A stretch of 64,000 nt of DNA from the NCBI GenBank assembly GCA_013398275.1, contig VZSE01014389.1, positions 4,012,636-4,076,635 of the forward strand. Reading direction: 5' to 3'. A program made the translations under genes and the position numbers. Shown piece by piece: positions 61,101-64,000 of the stretch. The stretch comes from Promerops cafer (lineage: Eukaryota; Chordata; Aves; Passeriformes; Nectariniidae). Position 1 is the first letter of the stretch. Each line of letters opens with the position of its first letter. The notes under the pieces were generated by a model. That model had not been told where the DNA came from. It saw only the letters and a program-made list of their open reading frames with translations, and searched no databases.

Positions 61101-64000
61101 GCCTGTTATGAAAAAATTAAAAAACACTGAAAATACTTTTTAGCAATGTGTTGTCAATATGCACATTCAAAATCCATTAACTTACCCCACTCTCTCACCA
61201 ATCTATACTATTTTCTGGAAGTATCATAGTCCAAAGAAAGAGGGACAAATACTGGTGCATGGCATTATCTGCAAAGAGCATCTTTCTCTATGGATATAGT
61301 TATTTTTATTTGTGTTTGTGAGCAACTATTACAAGAATATGCTTATAGAGTATATTCCTTAAAGGACAGCAGCTGTGGGCAAGCAACCTTTCTTAGCTAT
61401 TGTATTTTCAGTAATGGTGAGACATTGCCTAGATGCCAGATTGCCAGATTATTTCTGATCCCTGCACAACTTCCTTTGGTTCTTACCAAGATTTCTATTT
61501 TAAATTTAAATTTTCCCAAATTATAAAGAAATCAACAAGCAAACATCTATTTAAGCATGACTCTATTTCTGAAATTATATTCTGTTACTCAAAAGTAAAA
61601 ATTTTACTACTTTTCTAAAGGCTATCTATGGCAATTCTTTCTATATACCAAATGTATTCTCCATAATTCTTTATTTATTCTTAGAAGAAAATTCTGTTTT
61701 GAAAAGAAAAATTTATATCTTATGTATATTTTAATTTTTAAGAGTTTATGTTTCCTAGGAACAAGCTATTATTTCATGCTTTTAACCTTTCCACAAATAT
61801 TTTGTCTTTAGTTATATTCTTTTTGACTTTCTTTCACATCATGTTGACTTTATCACATCAGTATCTCCACCTTCATTAATGGGCAGATCATTCCAACTGT
61901 AAATAGGAAATAGCAACAGACATCTTAACAGATTTCAGTAACTGAATTAAAAGAAAAGCTTTTATTAATAGTTCACCATCTTAACTTTAGAAACTGTGAT
62001 GCCCATAACTAGTAAAAATAATGTTAATTCTATCAGCACTGATGTTTTTTCAGGGTAGAAGGGTTATGTAAATGCAGAGTCTTATGGTTAACACTGTAAG
62101 AACAGATAAGGAGAAAGCAAGCTGGGTAAATTAAATGTTTTCCAGAGTATGGATCAATTTTTACAGACACTTTTCAGAGCAAGTCAAACTAAATTCATAT
62201 TGCTGAAATTCTGTTAATTCATCAGTGTTAAATCCAGTGCAAATTTAGCCTCTCTTTTGCACCATATTAGCTACCATCAACAGCTGGCATTGTCCTAAAC
62301 TCTCAAAGGAGTAATAAATCCTTCCTTCAAGCACTTAAAGGGAGGATTCTCCCTCTTGTTCCTTGCTGTAACCCTGAGTATAATTCTACAGTGATTTCCA
62401 CCTTGAAACTTGTCTATGAGGTACCACTCTCCCACCAGCTGAAATCACTTGGGCTTTCATGAGTCCCTGCCCAATGGGAATGGTACAATGGATTTAAATG
62501 TCAGGAGGTGGTCATCTCCTGGAGAGTCACTTGGCTGTGCTTACTGGTTTTAAAGCACAGGAGTTGTACATAAGAGCATCAAGAAATACAAGAAATAACA
62601 GAGAAGGCTGCCTAGGGTGAGTAGTAATGAAACCAGGTGGGACAGCTCACACCTTCTGCACTGCATACTTTCAAATTGGATTTGGACCAGTCCTTGCTCC
62701 TGTGCTGATAGCATTTTGCAAGTGCACAGACACCAGCAACAGGCGAGCTTATTCTGAGAGTAATTGAGCCAAATGGCCTGACCAGGAGATACATGGAGAT
62801 TACAGCTATGTGTCTTCCTACTTAGACTCTCAGGATTCAAAATCCACAGGCCAGCTTTCTGCAATTTCAGCCGTTTTAACACATTTGAGCCAATATAGGC
62901 AAGGTGAAATGGAACTTTAAATTGTAGGATATTTTTGTTTTCCGGAGAAAATGGTTAAGGCAACTGAATTTTTGTCTCCTGGCTCTTATGGTTCCCCAGG
63001 GAGGAGCAGGGTTTCCACTGTTTAATAGGCAGAGATTTTTCTTGCTGGTCTCTTTGAAAGCTGTCAGACAGAAGTGTGCAGTCAGTGGACTATGATGCCT
63101 CTCTAAGACTTCCTCCCAGCTGTCTGCAACAGTAGCAATATTGTGTCCTGCTTGAACAGCCACCATTCATACTAGATGGGTCTGGCTTTCCGCGATTGCT
63201 GTGAGCCTGCAGTGAATTCTCCCGCACACGTGCATAAATATCGCTATAGTAGTCACTGGTAAGGACTGTTACAATACAGTAACAATATTTCCCTTAACAA
63301 TGCTGTTTTCACACATATTTCCTAAGCAGTTTCCTTGGGAGCTAAAACTGTCCAAGGTCAGGTAACTATGTAGAAAATCCATGCCACACTGTGTACAAGG
63401 GCAGCAGCCATGCCAGGAAGCAGAAAACAGCAGCCACTTGCAAGCCGTCTGCAAACAGTAGTCTTACACAGGCGCCTTTAATGCACTTTATACCAAGGAA
63501 ATAATTAATTAATTGTGAGGCTGTGCTACCTAAATGTCTGCAGCCACGGTGCAAAAGCTCTCAGAGGAGTGAACAGATGCAAAGGAACCCAGAGTGCTAT
63601 CGCCTGTTCCATCCCCACCTCGGTGCCTGGCTCGCTTCTCTACTTTTCATGTGCCATGCACTGCTCTGCAAACATTGCTTTGCAAACATTGTGTAGGTGG
63701 GCCTCACAACATCTCTGTGAGGTAATTAAACACAGAAACCTCACACTACAAACAGGGAAAGGGAGACTCTGAGCTTGGCTTTCTTGCCAGGCTTATGGAT
63801 AAGCAGGATAAGCAGTTCCACAGTAATTCAGACAGTTTCAGGGCATTGCTATATTTTAGCAATTGTGAGGACTGTGCTAATCTGTGGGGTTTGATTTGAT
63901 TCACAGCAATTTCATTCTCCCAGGGTGGACTTGGTCTCACTCCATTTGTCACTGTGGGCTGCTTTGGAGACCACACAAAATTTAATATGATTGGTGTCAA
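58183..64000. other. non-coding stretch to the window end
   Basis: No gene or transposon is recognised. A 21-base tandem duplication lies at 60078-60119. An E-box palindrome CACGTG at 63227-63232 sits in a small CpG-containing patch (63190-63245). The largest frames are 115 codons (59745-60092, plus) and 110 codons (62550-62882, minus), with no identifiable domain. A minus-strand frame runs off the right edge at 64000 but is also unrecognised. Confidence 0.5.
60078..60130. repeat. 21-base tandem duplication, about 2.5 copies
   Basis: ATTTTCTGGAGATGACTCCAT at 60078-60098 is followed directly by a copy at 60099-60119 that differs by one base, and then by a partial copy CTGGAGATGAC to 60130. 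The exact abutment indicates a recent slippage duplication. Confidence 0.9.

Overview
This window looks like a gene-poor piece of a bird nuclear genome. The sequence is AT-rich, full of stop codons in all frames, and has no operons, ribosome-binding sites or compact gene order. Bird ancestry is inferred from repeats recognised by eye: several 3' ends of CR1 LINEs, in both orientations, and one solo LTR of an avian endogenous-retrovirus type that starts TGTCCTGG, ends CATGACA and sits inside an older CR1 relic. Which bird group it is cannot be fixed from the sequence alone. Single N bases at 6486 and 33317, both at simple repeats, show that this is an assembled draft.

Layout: 1-7462 is unannotated AT-rich DNA with three long poly-A/T tracts. 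A short CR1 tail follows at 7463-7520, then unannotated DNA to 23210. Positions 23211-23387 hold a local cluster of direct and inverted repeats, including a hairpin with perfect 23-bp arms. The only gene-like landmark is at about 24855-25384: a full CRE palindrome (TGACGTCA), a small CpG-rich core that stands out from the desert, and a good splice-donor match at 25384/25385. I read this as a candidate plus-strand promoter and non-coding first exon of an unidentified gene. If that is right, the 38 kb to its right would be intron. From 32957 onward CR1 fragments become more frequent (32957, 34651, 41668, 45396, 48913, about 51905, 56223, 58163), with the solo LTR at 52241-52682. A short inverted repeat followed by a strikingly G/T-only stretch lies at 57984-58112.

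No open reading frame in the window resembles a protein family I know. The longest are a 166-codon frame over the CpG-rich block, which ends up reading through poly-T, and a 160-codon minus-strand frame at 56892-57374. Both are more likely to be chance or non-coding, although the second deserves a conservation check. No tRNA, rRNA, CRISPR array or intact mobile element was found. I could not run alignments, so repeat boundaries are approximate and conserved non-coding elements can only be suggested.
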